Positions 1 through 9,394 of a stretch of 64,000 bases of DNA are shown here, piece by piece. A model generated the notes under the pieces. The model saw only the letters and a list, made by a program, of their open reading frames with translations, ran no database searches and had not been told where the DNA came from. This DNA is from Alphaproteobacteria bacterium (GTDB taxonomy: Bacteria; Pseudomonadota; Alphaproteobacteria; Rhodospirillales; Rhodospirillaceae), in the NCBI GenBank assembly GCA_030835385.1, contig JAURPI010000016.1, positions 248,001 through 312,000 of the forward strand, given 5' to 3'. Every line of letters begins with the position of its first letter. Position 1 is the stretch's first letter. The position numbers were made by a program, and so were the translations under genes.

Positions 1-1486
1 CACGGATCAACGCTTCGATGGCCTCTCGCTCGGGTTGTGACTGTCCATACCCACAAAGAGACAGCAACAGCGCGACCACACCGTCCAAGACGCTAGAAAC
101 CTTGAGACGCAGATACCCTTCGTAAGCGAAACCCGTTTCTTCCCGGGCCTTGGCATTTGCGGCCAACCTAAGTCGACCAATAGTTGGTCCATCCACGGGC
201 TTATCTAGCTCATCCCCTGATACCGCTCTAACAATGGCGGTGATGTGTAGTCGCGACGCATCGATGACAGTTTGCAATCGTCGCACTTCCTCGTTGTAGG
301 AATTAACCCAGGCCAAATCTTCATGGATGGGTTCGTTGCGTGGAATATCCGACAGGGCCCCCTTCAAGGTTTTGAAGAAACCTGGCACTCGTCCCCAATT
401 GTCATTGCGCGGCCCGCGCGGATGGGGATCAATATAAAGGAGCCGTCGGTCAACTTGTCGATAGGCTGGTCGTCCGGTAATCGCACCGATGGCCTGAGCA
501 AAAGGCTTGTTGACTAAGACGCTGCCGTCGACAAACGCCGCGTCAGCCGGGTTTAGAGACTTGGTTAGATAGGGTTTGAAGTTCTTGTAAAGAAAATCGA
601 CTCTGCCTTTCCAAACGATGCCCTTTCGGCCAATCAACTTGTCGCATTCTTCCAACTGTGCGGGCGGAAATGTACCAGGGAACGCCGAGGTCGCGCGCGA
701 CGCGAAGGCGAGTGCTGGAATATTGTCCCGATCAAAATCAGAGTGCTCAGTACCTGGTGGCCACTGACGATAGTTAAACCGAATGATTTGCCGGTGTTCA
801 CGCTCTATCACTTGAGGCGGGTCGTGAATGGGCGTTTCTTTTGTAAAACCAAAGAAGTCGGTGATCGTGACGAATAGATCGAGTGAAAGTCCACCCGGAA
901 GCAGAGAGCGCCCACGGCTTTGAGGGTCACCCATGGCTGCCATGCCGTCGAAAAGAACTTCCGTCAGTTTTGCTCCATCGAAAGGTGGTTTGAACCAGCG
1001 TGAGCGGAGGAAAATGGAGAGCTTTTTCTTGAACTCTTTGTCACCGGAGAGAACTTTCCGGAACGACCACATAAAGGCCCATATAAACGGCCGAAACAAA
1101 ACTTTGTGCCAAGGCTTGGCCTGCACCTGTTCGTTCATGAGTTCTGTAACGTCAGTGTGGGTCAGCCAGAATGATCTAACTGGATCGATTTCCAAATCAT
1201 GTGCAAGGGCGCGGCCTAAAATGATCCCATTGATCCCGCCTGCCGAAGCTCCTGCAATAATGTCGACGACAACCCGTAAATCTAGATCTGGTTCAAAAGA
1301 GGCCAACAGATCGGCGTAGACATCTTCGCTGTCCCGGATATCTTCGCGGTGTGTTGGGTTCTCACTATTGCGGTCGCGTGACGCACGCACCAGTTTGAGA
1401 ATTTCCTTGGTGACGCCGTGCATGTAGACGGCGAGAGAAACGCCACCGTAGCAAACTAAGGCGAGCCTGAGCTCTTTCTCTTTCAC
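1..1486 (-). CDS. Patatin-like phospholipase family protein (3' part beyond the window)
   Basis: The frame is open for about 495 codons from a GTG at 1486 down to base 1, so the C-terminus lies outside the window. Near the N-terminus it reads LALVCYGGVSLAVYMHG, the glycine-rich oxyanion-type segment of patatin-related proteins. The nucleophile elbow GASAGG follows, with the likely catalytic Ser at about residue 81. An FVDGS segment at about residue 320 supplies the Asp of a Ser-Asp dyad. These features fit the large patatin-related (DUF3376-type) acyl hydrolases, which cleave lipid acyl esters. No signal peptide is visible. The RND pump gene ends 99 bases upstream on the same strand, but nothing shows a functional link. 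The start is uncertain because no clear ribosome-binding site precedes the GTG. Confidence 0.8.
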   Translation of the reverse strand, partial: MKEKELRLALVCYGGVSLAVYMHGVTKEILKLVRASRDRNSENPTHREDIRDSEDVYADLLASFEPDLDLRVVVDIIAGASAGGINGIILGRALAHDLEIDPVRSFWLTHTDVTELMNEQVQAKPWHKVLFRPFIWAFMWSFRKVLSGDKEFKKKLSIFLRSRWFKPPFDGAKLTEVLFDGMAAMGDPQSRGRSLLPGGLSLDLFVTITDFFGFTKETPIHDPPQVIEREHRQIIRFNYRQWPPGTEHSDFDRDNIPALAFASRATSAFPGTFPPAQLEECDKLIGRKGIVWKGRVDFLYKNFKPYLTKSLNPADAAFVDGSVLVNKPFAQAIGAITGRPAYRQVDRRLLYIDPHPRGPRNDNWGRVPGFFKTLKGALSDIPRNEPIHEDLAWVNSYNEEVRRLQTVIDASRLHITAIVRAVSGDELDKPVDGPTIGRLRLAANAKAREETGFAYEGYLRLKVSSVLDGVVALLLSLCGYGQSQPEREAIEALIR

Positions 1487-1585
1487 CGTTTCAGCAACCC
1501 CGTTGGCGTAGAATGACGCGCTTCAAGTGCGTTGTTTTTAGCTTACACGGAAATGCTTCAGGTCTTGAGTCGGAAGATAAGGGGC

Positions 1586-4500
1586 CTATTCAGCCGGCGT
1601 CCCATCACGAACCACTTCATCTTGCTGCTGGCCCCGCCCAGGGTGTTGCCGCTCAAGTTCCACAAGGTCTGCCGCCACGGCACCGGGGGATCGTGTGCCG
1701 TGGGTCATCAGCTGATAGAAAACAGGCACCACCAACAACGTAATGAAGCTTGAAAAGGCCACCCCGGTGAAAATAACAACACCGATAGCTTCGCGACCTT
1801 CAGCGCCGGCACCAGATGCCAGCACCAATGGCACAGCACCCATGCACGTCGCGAGCGCTGTCATAACGATGGGGCGCAGGCGAATGGTCGAGGCTTCAAT
1901 CAATGCTTCACGGAACTCATACCCTGCATCACGTAGTTGGTTGGCAAACTCTACAATCAAAATGCCGTTCTTTGCCGCCAGACCAATGAGCACGATGATC
2001 CCGATTTGCGAGTATATGTTGAAGCTGATGCCGAATATCCAAAGACCTGCCAATGCGCCGGAGACCGCGAGAGGCACCGTCATCATGATAACGAACGGGT
2101 GGATAAAGCTCTCGAATTGGGCAGCCAAGACCAAAAACACGACGAGCAAAGCAAGGCCAAAAAAAACGTACATGGCCATGCCAGATTCATTGTACTCGCG
2201 CGCTTGTCCGTTCCAGCTAATTCGAGCTGCTTCGGGCAGACGCTCTTCTGCGACTTGTTCGAGCCAAGCGATAGCGTCACCTAAGGCATAGCCTGGTGCG
2301 GGCGTGCCCATAACAGTGATAGACCGCAAACGGTCGTAGCGATTGCGTGTTCCCGCATCTGAAATTTCTTTTACTTCGATCAGACTAGAGAGTGGAACCA
2401 ATTCACCGGTTGAGTCGGACCGCACATAAATATTTGTCACATCCGTCGGCGTGCGACGGTCTTCATCACGACCCTGTAAAATGACGTCGTACTCTTCACC
2501 CTTATCAACAAACGTCGTGGCGCGCCGGGAGCCCAGCATTACGGCTAGCGTTTGCCCAACCGTGCCGATCGATACGCCAAGATCAGCGGCTCGATTTTGA
2601 TCGATTTGAATGCGCATCTGGGGCCGTGTCTCATTGTAGTTAGAACGCACCCCAAAGAGCCGAGGGTTTTCTGACATTGCTTCGAGCATGATGTCCCGCC
2701 ACACGACGAGTTCCTCATAGGTGCTGCCACCGAGAACCATGCTCAAGCCGCCTGCCCATCGGCCCTGACCAAAACCAGGGGCCAGGCTAGGAATAATTTG
2801 TGCGCCAGGAATATCACTGAGCAATGGGCGCAACTCTCGAAGGACCTCGAGGACACTTTTGTCACGATCTTCCCAGGGCTGCATGCGGACAATGACGTTA
2901 CCCATGTTTGTCGCTTGTCCGCTTACCCCCATGCCCATCGGCATAATTTGAAGTACGCGTGCAGCTACGCCGGTTTCGACGTATTCCTTCATAATACGCC
3001 GTGTTACTTCTTGTCCTTGGCGATCAGTGTATTCCAACGACGCGCCTTCAGGTGCGCGAACCATAATATTGACGCTGCCGCGATCTTCCCGCGGTGTAAA
3101 TTCTTGGGGAAGAACAAGGAAAAACCCGACTGCGCTGGCCATAATCCCGAAAAACACAGCAAGAACGGTGTAGGGGTGGTCTAGGCCAATATTCAAAGTG
3201 CGGGCATAGAAAGCCTTCATCCATTCAAAGGCGCGCAAGGACCCGCGCGCGAGCATGGTATCGTCCAGCTCGTCCTTCAAAATTTTCGAACACATCATTG
3301 GCGTTAACGTCAACGCGACAAACATGGAGCAGGTCACTGCCGCTGCCATGGTAACGGCGAACTCGGTGAACAGACGTCCGACGACACCCTCAGTCAATGT
3401 GATGGGCACGAACACGGCGATCAAAACAAGTGTCGTTGCGACGATCGCAACACCAACTTGCCGGGCGCCTCTGAATGCTGCCAACAAGGGGGGCTCGCCC
3501 CGTTTGATTCGGCGGTGAATGTTCTCAAGCATGATAATGGCGTCGTCGACGACTAGGCCTATGGCCAAAACAAGAGCCAGCAAGGTGAGGATGTTGAGTG
3601 AGTAGCCTAAGGGCCAAAGCACAATAAATGTTGCCGTCAGAGATATTGGTACAGTGACCGCAGGAATGATGACGGCGCGGATGGTGCCGAGAAATACGTA
3701 GATTACGGCAATTACCAGGAGTGCCGCGATCCCCATCGCCAAACCAACTTCGCGGAGTGCAGCCGTAATGAAAACAGACGAGTCCTGGTTCACGACGAGA
3801 CTCATATTGCCTGGAAGGGTCGGCTGAACGCGCCGGATTTCTTCGCGAAGAGCCTGCGCGACGGCCAGCGTGCTCGCGCCGGGGCGTTTTACCACACCGA
3901 TCCCGACCGAGTTTTTACCATCAGTTCGGAAGCTGGTTGCCGTGTTGGCGGGCCCAATTTCTACTTTTGCAATTTCGCCTAGGCGCACCAGATAGTTGTT
4001 GTCACCTCGTGCAATAACCAGCCTTGAGAAGTCTTCTGGTGTATTGAACGACCGTGCTGTGCGGAGATTGAAATCTCGGTTCTCTGACTCTAGTAGGCCA
4101 GCGCCGAGTTCAACGTTCTCACGGCGCAGTGCATTCTCAACGTCGACAACTGTCAGGCCACGTGCAGCCATGGCGCGTCGGTCAAACCAGACGCGCAAAG
4201 ACTTTTTGCGTTCGCCGCCAATCCAAGCGTTTGCAACGCCTTCAATGGATGTAAAACGATCAATGAGATATCGGCTCACATAGTCTGACAACTCAAGGCG
4301 GTTCATTTGTGGGCTGGCGATGTTTAGCCACATGATCGGTTGAGCGTCTTGATCCGCCTTACGGATCGTCGGTGGATCTGCATCATTGGGTAAGGATCGG
4401 CTCGCGCGGCTTAGAACGTCGCGAAGATCATTTGCAGCGGCGTCAATATCTCGGCCCAACTCAAACTCTACGCTTATCCAGCCCATTGCATCGCGAGCGG

Positions 4501-4747
4501 ACGAGTTAATGGACTTGATGCCTTCTACACCGCTGATCTGGTCCTCGAGCACTTGGACGACTTTGGTTTCAACGATCGCCGCTGAGGCGCCCGGGTAGGT
4601 GACATTTATGGATACGATAGGAGATTCGATATCAGGTGCTTCACGGATGGGCAGTTGCAGCATCGCAACAGCGCCAAAGACAACGAGCAGCATACTGAGT
4701 ACTGTCGCGAAGACCGGGCGTTTGATCGAAAAATCCGAAAGCACCAT
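1586..4747 (-). CDS. RND efflux transporter permease (AcrB/MexF-type)
   Basis: This 1053-residue protein has the full length of an inner-membrane RND permease. It begins VLSDFSIKRPVFATVLSM, the usual first transmembrane segment, and has two halves, each with a large periplasmic loop and a block of membrane helices. The proton-relay acidic pair is present in LVVDDAIIMLENIH near residue 405. Such pumps form a tripartite complex with a periplasmic adaptor and an outer-membrane channel and use proton influx to expel hydrophobic compounds. The adaptor gene lies directly upstream, 50 bases away, on the same strand, so the two are presumably one operon. No TolC-type gene follows, so the outer-membrane partner must be encoded elsewhere. 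Substrates cannot be read from the sequence. Confidence 0.95.
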   Translation of the reverse strand: MVLSDFSIKRPVFATVLSMLLVVFGAVAMLQLPIREAPDIESPIVSINVTYPGASAAIVETKVVQVLEDQISGVEGIKSINSSARDAMGWISVEFELGRDIDAAANDLRDVLSRASRSLPNDADPPTIRKADQDAQPIMWLNIASPQMNRLELSDYVSRYLIDRFTSIEGVANAWIGGERKKSLRVWFDRRAMAARGLTVVDVENALRRENVELGAGLLESENRDFNLRTARSFNTPEDFSRLVIARGDNNYLVRLGEIAKVEIGPANTATSFRTDGKNSVGIGVVKRPGASTLAVAQALREEIRRVQPTLPGNMSLVVNQDSSVFITAALREVGLAMGIAALLVIAVIYVFLGTIRAVIIPAVTVPISLTATFIVLWPLGYSLNILTLLALVLAIGLVVDDAIIMLENIHRRIKRGEPPLLAAFRGARQVGVAIVATTLVLIAVFVPITLTEGVVGRLFTEFAVTMAAAVTCSMFVALTLTPMMCSKILKDELDDTMLARGSLRAFEWMKAFYARTLNIGLDHPYTVLAVFFGIMASAVGFFLVLPQEFTPREDRGSVNIMVRAPEGASLEYTDRQGQEVTRRIMKEYVETGVAARVLQIMPMGMGVSGQATNMGNVIVRMQPWEDRDKSVLEVLRELRPLLSDIPGAQIIPSLAPGFGQGRWAGGLSMVLGGSTYEELVVWRDIMLEAMSENPRLFGVRSNYNETRPQMRIQIDQNRAADLGVSIGTVGQTLAVMLGSRRATTFVDKGEEYDVILQGRDEDRRTPTDVTNIYVRSDSTGELVPLSSLIEVKEISDAGTRNRYDRLRSITVMGTPAPGYALGDAIAWLEQVAEERLPEAARISWNGQAREYNESGMAMYVFFGLALLVVFLVLAAQFESFIHPFVIMMTVPLAVSGALAGLWIFGISFNIYSQIGIIVLIGLAAKNGILIVEFANQLRDAGYEFREALIEASTIRLRPIVMTALATCMGAVPLVLASGAGAEGREAIGVVIFTGVAFSSFITLLVVPVFYQLMTHGTRSPGAVAADLVELERQHPGRGQQQDEVVRDGTPAE

Positions 4748-4797
4748 GGTCTAAATATCCTTATCTCAATCCATTTAGTCTTAGTGGTGTTGAGCCG

Positions 4798-5931
4798 CTA
4801 GCCCTGCGAAGGTTGCGTGGCAGAAGATACCGGCGCGCCGCGAACATCGCTTTCGTTGAGAATGCGAACAGAATTGCCTGACGTAAGAGACGTATTGCCC
4901 TCGGTGACGACCAAGTCTCCCAGCTCCAATCCCTCGAGGACTTCCACACTGCCTGGACGGCGACGGCCAATTGTTACCGGCACACGCTCAACACTGTTGT
5001 CGTTGCTCACCACAAAGACGTATTGCTGATTTTCGAAGGGGACGAGGGATTCCTCCGCGATCATTAAGCTCTCACGGCGATCTTTAATGAGGTCGACAAC
5101 CATCAGCATGCCGGGGCGTAATCTACGATCCTCATTGAGTATTTCAGCGCGAATATCCACTGACCGAGTGGTTGGGTTTACCCGCGTGTCGATGGATTTC
5201 ACCAGTCCTTGAAATAATTCGTCAGGATAGGCGGCGGTGGTTGCCTCAATATCGAGGCCAACGCTAAGCGTTGATAGAAATATTTCTGGGACAGAAAAAT
5301 CCAATTTTACAACCGACAGATCATCAAGAGTCGTAATCACTGTTCCTGGCGTTACAAGCGCGCCAACGCTTATGCGTCGTGTGCCGAGCCTGCCATCAAA
5401 GGGAGCGCGAATTGTGTAGTCTGAAAGGCGGGCCCGGGCTGCAGCAACATTGGCTTCGGCTTTCTTAACCGCAGCTTGTTGTTCATCAAATCGTGCTTCA
5501 GACGTGGCATTGGCCCGTGCGAGTCCTGCAATTCTTTCGAACTGTTTGCGCTGTTCTTCCAGGTTGGCCAATTCGACTTGTAGGCGCGCGCGCTCTTCAT
5601 CTTCATCAAACTGAACCAGCGCCGTGCCTTCCTCGACGGTTCCGCCGTCGCTGAAATTTATTTTCTCAACAATACCCTGGGCACGCGCAGTAACGACGAT
5701 AGATTCATTTGCTTGCAGAGTGCCAATAGCTTCGAGCCGGTCGGCGAAAATTTCTTGCCGCACGGGCGTGGCAATAACAGCCTGCACGTTTCCGCCAAAT
5801 CCACGACCACCTGGACGACCCGCTGATTCCCCTGAGCCATCTGGGGCGATAAACGTCGAATATCCAAAGTACAGACCGACCGCTAACGCGACGGCAAAAA
5901 GCAGCCAGAAAAGGGGGCGAGACACACTCAT
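4798..5931 (-). CDS. RND efflux periplasmic adaptor subunit (membrane fusion protein)
   Basis: The protein begins with a short basic stretch and one hydrophobic helix (RPLFWLLFAVALAVGLYFG), which anchors it in the inner membrane. Two lipoyl half-motifs flank a coiled coil at about residues 100-145 (ELANLEEQRKQFERIAGLA and following). Beta-barrel and membrane-proximal domains complete the usual HlyD/MexE-like plan. I prefer the ATG at 5931 (MSVSRP) over a TTG eight codons upstream because the membrane anchor then starts at once. It is the first gene of the pump operon and bridges the permease to an outer-membrane channel. Confidence 0.92.
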   Translation of the reverse strand: MSVSRPLFWLLFAVALAVGLYFGYSTFIAPDGSGESAGRPGGRGFGGNVQAVIATPVRQEIFADRLEAIGTLQANESIVVTARAQGIVEKINFSDGGTVEEGTALVQFDEDEERARLQVELANLEEQRKQFERIAGLARANATSEARFDEQQAAVKKAEANVAAARARLSDYTIRAPFDGRLGTRRISVGALVTPGTVITTLDDLSVVKLDFSVPEIFLSTLSVGLDIEATTAAYPDELFQGLVKSIDTRVNPTTRSVDIRAEILNEDRRLRPGMLMVVDLIKDRRESLMIAEESLVPFENQQYVFVVSNDNSVERVPVTIGRRRPGSVEVLEGLELGDLVVTEGNTSLTSGNSVRILNESDVRGAPVSSATQPSQG

Positions 5932-6053
5932 TTCTTGGGTCCCAGGTAGTGGCAAGGACGCAAAAGCAGCATAACGTCCTTACAAATCAATGGTTTGTCG
6001 AGCTTATACAGGCAAACCCTCCGGGATGCCAAGAAAACGACGTGACAATACGT

Positions 6054-6098
6054 AACAACGGCCCGTTGTTTTAACTCGGTAAACCCCAGTTTCTGGGG
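6054..6098. promoter_or_regulatory. Two inverted repeats between divergent RND and NicO genes
   Basis: The gap between the RND adaptor and the NicO transporter holds AACAACG-GCC-CGTTGTT (6054-6070) and CCCCAG-TTT-CTGGGG (6084-6098). Both are perfect dyads. The second has C/G tracts like those recognised by CsoR/RcnR-type metal sensors, but that resemblance is my inference. Either could be an operator for one of the divergent genes. Confidence 0.4.
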
Positions 6099-6127
6099 GC
6101 CCTTTGAAAACCTTTGGGGTCACATGT

Positions 6128-6150
6128 CTGTGAAGGCTGCCGCTTCACAG
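6128..6150 (+). promoter_or_regulatory. Perfect hairpin at the 5' end of the NicO transcript
   Basis: CTGTGAAG (6128-6135) and CTTCACAG (6143-6150) form an 8-bp stem with a 7-base loop. It lies just after a possible upstream ATG (6124) and before the in-frame ATGs at 6169 and 6181. If translation starts at 6169 or 6181, this is a leader hairpin. Confidence 0.35.
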
Positions 6151-6180
6151 GGCCGACACCCGCCCGCTATGATCACGCCT

Positions 6181-7329
6181 ATGACCCATCAGGTTACCAA
6201 TACTCGCATCGGGCTGAGAGCACCATCCTCTCTATCTGCCTTTATTATTTTCGCTGTCATTCAATTGTTTATCGGCGTGGTGCCGGTCATGGCACAGCCG
6301 AGCCAAGAGGGGTCAAATCCGTTTGGTGTTGGTCGGACCGCGCCTGAACCGGGTCCATTAGAGCCGCGTACCAACCCTTTTGGTGGCACGACGGCGCCAG
6401 CAGAGCCTCAATCAAAACCTTTGTTTGTCATGCCGGCACCGGTGAGGGCTGTATTTCGCCAAGTCGCTGATTGGCAACGTCAGATCAATCGGTACTTGGC
6501 TAGCCAATTGCAGGCCACCAATGATCAAGGCGGCTTGACCGCAGCTTTCACAGTGATATTGGCAAGCTTCATTTATGGGGTGTTGCATGCTGCCGGTCCT
6601 GGCCATGGAAAAATGGTGGTGGCGTCTTATTTTACGGCCAAGGACGCTCCGCTCCGTCGCGGAATTTTAATGGGCAGTGTTATCGCAACAACGCAAGCCG
6701 TGGTCGCCATCGTCATGGTGGCTGTGTTGGCCCTTGTCCTCCAGGGCAGTCAGCTCGAGATCATTGACCGGACAGTATTACTCGAAGTGGTTAGCTATGG
6801 CCTGATCTTAGCAATCGGGCTTTATATGACCTATGGCGCTCTAACCGGCAAAGCGACATGTGGACACGATCACAGCCACGATCACAGCCACGATCACAGC
6901 CACGATCACCATGATCACCAAGGGCACAGTCATGGTCCCGATCCAGCGGCAAAGGAAACCTGGTTGGCCCGAAAGGCTGGGCGATGGCTTGGCATACGAG
7001 GAGAGGTTATCGCCATCGGCATTATTTCCGGAGTCCGGCCCTGCACGGGGTCAATACTTGTGTTGCTGTTCGCCGCTGCAAACGGTGTCTTTATCCTTGG
7101 AATTATTGCATCGTTCATGATGGCAGCCGGCGTGGCAATCACAATTTCTGTGCTGGGTATTGGTGCGATCGTATTGCGCCGCTCGGTTGCTGGCCAAACC
7201 GATGAAGAGACCAGTCCTGCCCGAGCAATGCTAAGTAAATCATTATCTGTTGCCGGATCGTTAGCGGTGGCCCTTTTGGGCGGACTACTTTTCGGTGGTG
7301 CATTAGAGCGCACAGGTTTTCTTGTTTAG
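6181..7329 (+). CDS. NicO/RcnA-type nickel-cobalt transporter with His-rich loop
   Basis: This is a polytopic membrane protein with a signal-like first helix (SAFIIFAVIQLFIGVVPVMA), a proline-rich periplasmic stretch, and then the NicO core. The core includes HAAGPGHGKMVVASYF near the second helix and the family signature GVRPCTGSILVLLF. Between the two halves lies a histidine-aspartate run (repeated HDHS, then HDHHDHQGHSHG) that should bind divalent metal. NicO proteins such as RcnA export Ni2+ or Co2+. Start candidates are 6124, 6169 and 6181. I chose 6181 because it gives the shortest N-region before the signal helix, but no start has a good ribosome-binding site. The DUF1007 gene converges on it and often accompanies NicO genes. 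Confidence 0.9.
   Translation: MTHQVTNTRIGLRAPSSLSAFIIFAVIQLFIGVVPVMAQPSQEGSNPFGVGRTAPEPGPLEPRTNPFGGTTAPAEPQSKPLFVMPAPVRAVFRQVADWQRQINRYLASQLQATNDQGGLTAAFTVILASFIYGVLHAAGPGHGKMVVASYFTAKDAPLRRGILMGSVIATTQAVVAIVMVAVLALVLQGSQLEIIDRTVLLEVVSYGLILAIGLYMTYGALTGKATCGHDHSHDHSHDHSHDHHDHQGHSHGPDPAAKETWLARKAGRWLGIRGEVIAIGIISGVRPCTGSILVLLFAAANGVFILGIIASFMMAAGVAITISVLGIGAIVLRRSVAGQTDEETSPARAMLSKSLSVAGSLAVALLGGLLFGGALERTGFLV
6865..6909 (+). repeat. 12-bp tandem repeat encoding (HDHS)n
   Basis: The unit cacgatcacagc is repeated exactly three times, with a partial fourth copy. It encodes the metal-binding histidine loop of the NicO protein. Such in-frame repeats can change copy number by slippage without shifting the frame. 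Confidence 0.85.
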
Positions 7330-7345
7330 GGCATGTGCGGTTGGA

Positions 7346-7948
7346 TTAGCCGTTTCCTGAACAATTCAGCCAGGCTTCTTGTGGCACAAAGAAATAAGAC
7401 TGATTTGCAACTTCATTGCCCTGGCGATATTCAATTGCGCATTCAAAGCCATCTGTGCCCGTAATTGAGATGGGCTTCTCTCCATCTAGAATGAGATCGA
7501 CATAAACCGTCGGGTCATAAAGGCTAAGCCCAATAGATTGCGCTAATGGATCAATTGGCTCTGCCAAGACCAGATCAAATGAAAACAATAATTCACCAGC
7601 TTTAACGCTGACGGAAAAATCTTCGACGCTTTTGAACTGATGTTCCGTTTCTGACGCGTCCGTGCGCAAGTGGGTAAAGTATCCATAATCTTTCAAACTG
7701 GTGAACACCTGGTCCTTCATGGCTTGTGTTTCACCAGCATCAAACGTTCCGTCACCGTTGGTGTCGAAATCGGCTCCCAGAACCTGGCTAAAAAAGGCAT
7801 CGAATAGCCACGTCATGCCAACCCGTGTGAGTTTGGTCTCTTCAAATTGAAAGGACGCCTCACCCGTGACCCAGACATGAGGATGCGCTTTGACCGGCGC
7901 CGTGCTCAGGACCATAAGGGCGCCAACTGACAGAAAGAATTTGTGCAT
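7346..7948 (-). CDS. DUF1007 family periplasmic protein
   Basis: The 200-residue protein has a signal peptide (MHKFFLSVGALMVLSTAPVKA) followed by HPHVWV, the hallmark start of mature DUF1007 proteins. A DTNGDGTFDAGE segment around residues 62-73 looks like an EF-hand calcium/metal loop. The family has no firmly established reaction, but it is repeatedly found beside or fused to NicO-type Ni/Co transporters and is thought to aid periplasmic metal handling. Here it converges tail-to-tail with the NicO gene, 16 bases apart, rather than lying upstream on the same strand. Confidence 0.88.
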   Translation of the reverse strand: MHKFFLSVGALMVLSTAPVKAHPHVWVTGEASFQFEETKLTRVGMTWLFDAFFSQVLGADFDTNGDGTFDAGETQAMKDQVFTSLKDYGYFTHLRTDASETEHQFKSVEDFSVSVKAGELLFSFDLVLAEPIDPLAQSIGLSLYDPTVYVDLILDGEKPISITGTDGFECAIEYRQGNEVANQSYFFVPQEAWLNCSGNG

Positions 7949-8105
7949 AAGGGCAACGTAATAGTGTCGAGGGCCGTGCTCAAGGCGTTCAAGGTGAGGA
8001 CCTGGGCCGAAATGTCATTGTCTCAGGTTATCATTCATCTTATTTCTAAGACAAATATAACGCTGTTATACTTGTTAACATCAGCGCAGCAGAAGGATTG
8101 ACCAG

Positions 8106-9257
8106 ATGGCTAATGATACGAACCTTGAAATCAACCTGCACCCAACTCAGGACGAGCTGTCGCGTCAGGCCTTTATCGTTAAATTCAAACAGAAGGTGAA
8201 TCTGGATCTACAAAAAGATATCCGCACCTACGTCGCAAAAAACATTGCGCCTCAACTTGAATCCGATCTCGGTGAACCGCTGGACGATTTAAATCGCGAT
8301 CACCGCAAGGCTCTTAAGCAACGCATGGCTGATGAACATTTGTTTCAGACATGGGAGTCATTGACGTGGATTGGCCAAGACATGATGTGGAACGTTGTGG
8401 ATGAAACTCTGGATCACGACCTGCCGCGCATTGATGCTGCTGCCGCCAAAGTTCTAAAGAGAAAAGACAAGCTTGGGTCACTTACGCTCGACCCTAATCT
8501 TGATCTCCCACCCAACATCGCCAAGGTTGAAATTCACCGTCAACCCGGTGGGTTTTGCCTTGAACGTGACGGGGTCGACTACGATCTCTTGTCCGGCGCA
8601 CGGATGACCGGTGGGGGTATGCTTTATGGCGCTGGCAAAGGCCGCACAGCAAAACCCGGCTATTCGGCCGCACATTTTCTTATTAGCGAGGCTGAGAAGC
8701 AGTTTGGAAAGCTAAAGCCAAAGCGGATTCTCGACATCGGGTGTGGCACAGGTTTCAACACAGCAACGTTTGCACGCATGTTCCCCGACGCCGAGGTGTA
8801 CGGTATTGACGTCGCAGCCGGTCTCCTGAGGTGGGGTCATGCCCGTTGTGAAAGTGAAGGTGTGCCCATTCACTTCAATCAAATGAGTACGGCCAAGATG
8901 GATTTCGAAGACGAGAGTTTTGATCTCGTGGCGTCCACAATCTGGGGTCACGAAACAACGCCTCAGATTCTTCAAGATTCAATCGCTGAGATTTGGCGGG
9001 TTCTGGCGCCGGGCGGAATCTCGTTCCATATGGATGTCACCAATCAACCTGGATATCAGGGCTTGGTTGATCAGGTTCTCAATGACTGGCAGATTCGTCA
9101 CAACGGTGAGCCCTTCTGGATGGGTTGGGCCGATGCCGACTTGCCCGCACTAATGACAGCGGCAGGGTATCCCGAAGACTGTCAATTTACCGGCTACCGC
9201 AAACGCACCCAGGGCGCCGGTGATTGGTTTGTGCACGGCGCTCAGAAACCAGCTTAA
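8106..9257 (+). CDS. Class I SAM-dependent methyltransferase with long N-terminal domain
   Basis: The C-terminal half is a Rossmann-fold methyltransferase: motif I reads ILDIGCGTGFNTATF around residues 206-220, the acidic loop is YGIDVAAG, and RVLAPGGISFHMD is the post-II strand. About 190 residues precede it, without a recognised domain, helical at first and rich in charged residues. A divergent paralogue lies at 23756. The substrate is unknown. The start at 8106 follows AAGGA at suitable spacing. The gene stands alone between DUF1007 and a convergent iminopeptidase gene. Confidence 0.85.
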   Translation: MANDTNLEINLHPTQDELSRQAFIVKFKQKVNLDLQKDIRTYVAKNIAPQLESDLGEPLDDLNRDHRKALKQRMADEHLFQTWESLTWIGQDMMWNVVDETLDHDLPRIDAAAAKVLKRKDKLGSLTLDPNLDLPPNIAKVEIHRQPGGFCLERDGVDYDLLSGARMTGGGMLYGAGKGRTAKPGYSAAHFLISEAEKQFGKLKPKRILDIGCGTGFNTATFARMFPDAEVYGIDVAAGLLRWGHARCESEGVPIHFNQMSTAKMDFEDESFDLVASTIWGHETTPQILQDSIAEIWRVLAPGGISFHMDVTNQPGYQGLVDQVLNDWQIRHNGEPFWMGWADADLPALMTAAGYPEDCQFTGYRKRTQGAGDWFVHGAQKPA

Positions 9258-9278
9258 CCGGCCTCATTCGCGGCAAAA

Positions 9279-9304
9279 AAACCCCGCCTCAATGGGCGGG
9301 GTTT
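9279..9304 (-). terminator. Rho-independent terminator for pip
   Basis: AAACCCCGCC and GGCGGGGTTT form a 10-bp stem with a 6-base loop. Read on the minus strand the stem runs into seven T residues (9281-9275), an ideal terminator for pip. On the plus strand the T-run is only three long, so it may also stop the methyltransferase transcript, but less efficiently. Confidence 0.8.
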
Positions 9305-9394
9305 GAAGTGATGTTACTGGAACTTCAGCATCTGTCTCACCCAAATCAGGCGCGACACACAAGAAGGATAGTGTCACGCGCCCTCGAATCCCGT

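Noticed and set aside
1743-2291. Long open frames opposite the RND permease gene
   Set aside because: They lie antisense to strongly conserved transporter sequence, have no homology-like features and reflect codon bias of the real gene.
6001-6180. Cobalamin riboswitch upstream of the Ni/Co transporter
   Set aside because: The conserved B12-box and surrounding junction pattern are not present; only simple hairpins are seen.
6865-6909. Short tandem repeats as a CRISPR-like array
   Set aside because: The units are 12 bases with no spacers and encode the His-rich loop of the NicO protein in frame.
9279-9304. Terminator assigned to the methyltransferase gene
   Set aside because: The T-run is on the minus strand, so it primarily ends pip; action on the plus strand is uncertain.
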